In this document: positions 6,270 through 6,777 of the stretch, piece by piece | How the letters are laid out: each line of letters begins with the position of its first letter | How positions within the stretch are numbered: the first letter of the stretch is position 1 | From: Spirochaetes bacterium RBG_16_67_19 | GTDB lineage: Bacteria; Spirochaetota; Spirochaetia; SZUA-6; DRHE01 | NCBI GenBank assembly: GCA_001829505.1 | Contig: MIBK01000178.1 | Coordinates: 1 to 6,777 of the forward strand | Direction of reading: 5' to 3' | DNA length: 6,777 nt | The notes under the pieces: model-generated | Seen by the model: only the letters and a program-made list of their open reading frames with translations | What the model was told of the DNA's origin: nothing | Databases searched by the model: none | Program-made: the position numbers and the translations under genes

Positions 6270-6777
6270 TTGTTCCGCATCCTGCCCTCCCCGAGCACGA
6301 TCTACGCCCCCATCGCATTGCCCTCGGCGCCGGCCGGCCTGCGGGCAGGCATCAGCCTGCGCGCCGCGGGGGACCTGCGCCTGGGCTCCGCCGCCCGCGA
6401 ACCATTCTTCCGCGCCCTGGGCCTGCCGCAGGAAGCGGTCTTCGCCTGCCGGCAGGTGCACTCCCGGAGGGTCCTGCCGCTGCGCGGGAAAACCCCCGGC
6501 GAAGCGGCCGAGGTGGAGGCGGACGGCCTGGCCGCCGACGCCGCGGAAGGCATCCTCTCGGTCACGGTGGCTGACTGCCTGCCTATTTTCGTCTATGATC
6601 GGCGCGGCGGGGCTTTCGCCCTGCTGCACTCCGGGTGGCAGGGCACCGGAATTGTCACCGAAGGGGTGCGCGTCCTGTGCCGGGAGTACGGCGCCCAGAC
6701 CTCGACCCTGGTCGCGGTCCTGGGCCCGGGCATCGGGTCCTGCTGCTACGCCGTGGATCCCGGCCGGGCGGAGCTGT
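6270..6777 (+). CDS. PgeF/YfiH-like protein (laccase-domain family), N-terminal part (runs off the right edge)
   Basis: About 169 residues are visible. Family motifs in one open frame are QVHSRRV, VADCLPIFVYD, LHSGWQGTG and GPGIGSCCYAVD, which together supply the His, Cys and His residues that bind metal in this fold. Members were called polyphenol oxidases. E. coli YfiH (PgeF) acts in peptidoglycan precursor editing, while other relatives, including LACC1/FAMIN, act on purine nucleosides. The function here is therefore open, and a nucleoside role such as methylthioadenosine turnover would be speculation. The usual HAGWRGT motif reads HSGWQGT. The frame has no ATG or GTG after its upstream stop at 6135-6137; the first start codon is the TTG at 6270, with no Shine-Dalgarno sequence, 16 bp past the IscR-like gene. 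Coupled re-initiation is possible, and the start is the least certain part of this call. Confidence 0.8.
   Translation, partial: MFRILPSPSTIYAPIALPSAPAGLRAGISLRAAGDLRLGSAAREPFFRALGLPQEAVFACRQVHSRRVLPLRGKTPGEAAEVEADGLAADAAEGILSVTVADCLPIFVYDRRGGAFALLHSGWQGTGIVTEGVRVLCREYGAQTSTLVAVLGPGIGSCCYAVDPGRAEL

Overview
The window is a GC-rich bacterial chromosomal segment of housekeeping and sulfur amino acid genes. It is densely packed, with protein-coding sequence on both strands and no RNA gene, insertion sequence or CRISPR array that I can see. The GltX N-terminus (PSPTGFQHIGG), its C-x-C zinc region and the HSGWQGTG motif of the PgeF-like protein remind me of spirochaete homologues. I therefore lean to a GC-rich member of Spirochaetota, but this is an impression from remembered family sequences, not a search result.

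Layout from left to right. (1) The 5' part of gltX (glutamyl-tRNA synthetase) runs leftwards out of the window from 491. (2) A solute:sodium symporter-family permease runs rightwards (522-1934), only 30 bp from gltX. (3) It meets, tail to tail with a 10-bp overlap, a leftward operon whose transcription order is metY-like O-acetylhomoserine sulfhydrylase (4606-3311), cysK (3297-2371) and a small Rrf2-family regulator (2371-1925). (4) A 138-bp AT-rich control region (4607-4744) separates metY from the divergent metA homoserine O-acyltransferase (4745-5689). (5) After a likely terminator comes a second, IscR-like Rrf2 regulator (5816-6253), followed closely by the 5' part of a PgeF/YfiH-like gene (6270 to the window end).

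How the genes fit together. MetA carries Glu111, the residue linked to acetyl-CoA use, so it should make O-acetylhomoserine. MetY would condense that with sulfide to give homocysteine (direct sulfhydrylation), and CysK would condense O-acetylserine with sulfide to give cysteine. Two different Rrf2 regulators, each with three cysteines in the cluster-binding region, bracket these genes. This suggests sulfur supply is tied to Fe-S or redox status, although no regulator-operator pair can be proven from sequence.

No clearly new multi-gene system is visible. The most unusual features are at the DNA/RNA level. A near-consensus gltX promoter predicts an almost leaderless mRNA. A dyad at 488-525 holds the start codons of both divergent genes in mirrored CCATGG sites. 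A hairpin at 1916-1943 holds both stop codons of the convergent pair in one perfect palindrome. The metY/metA region has nested dyads between two mirrored -35 elements.
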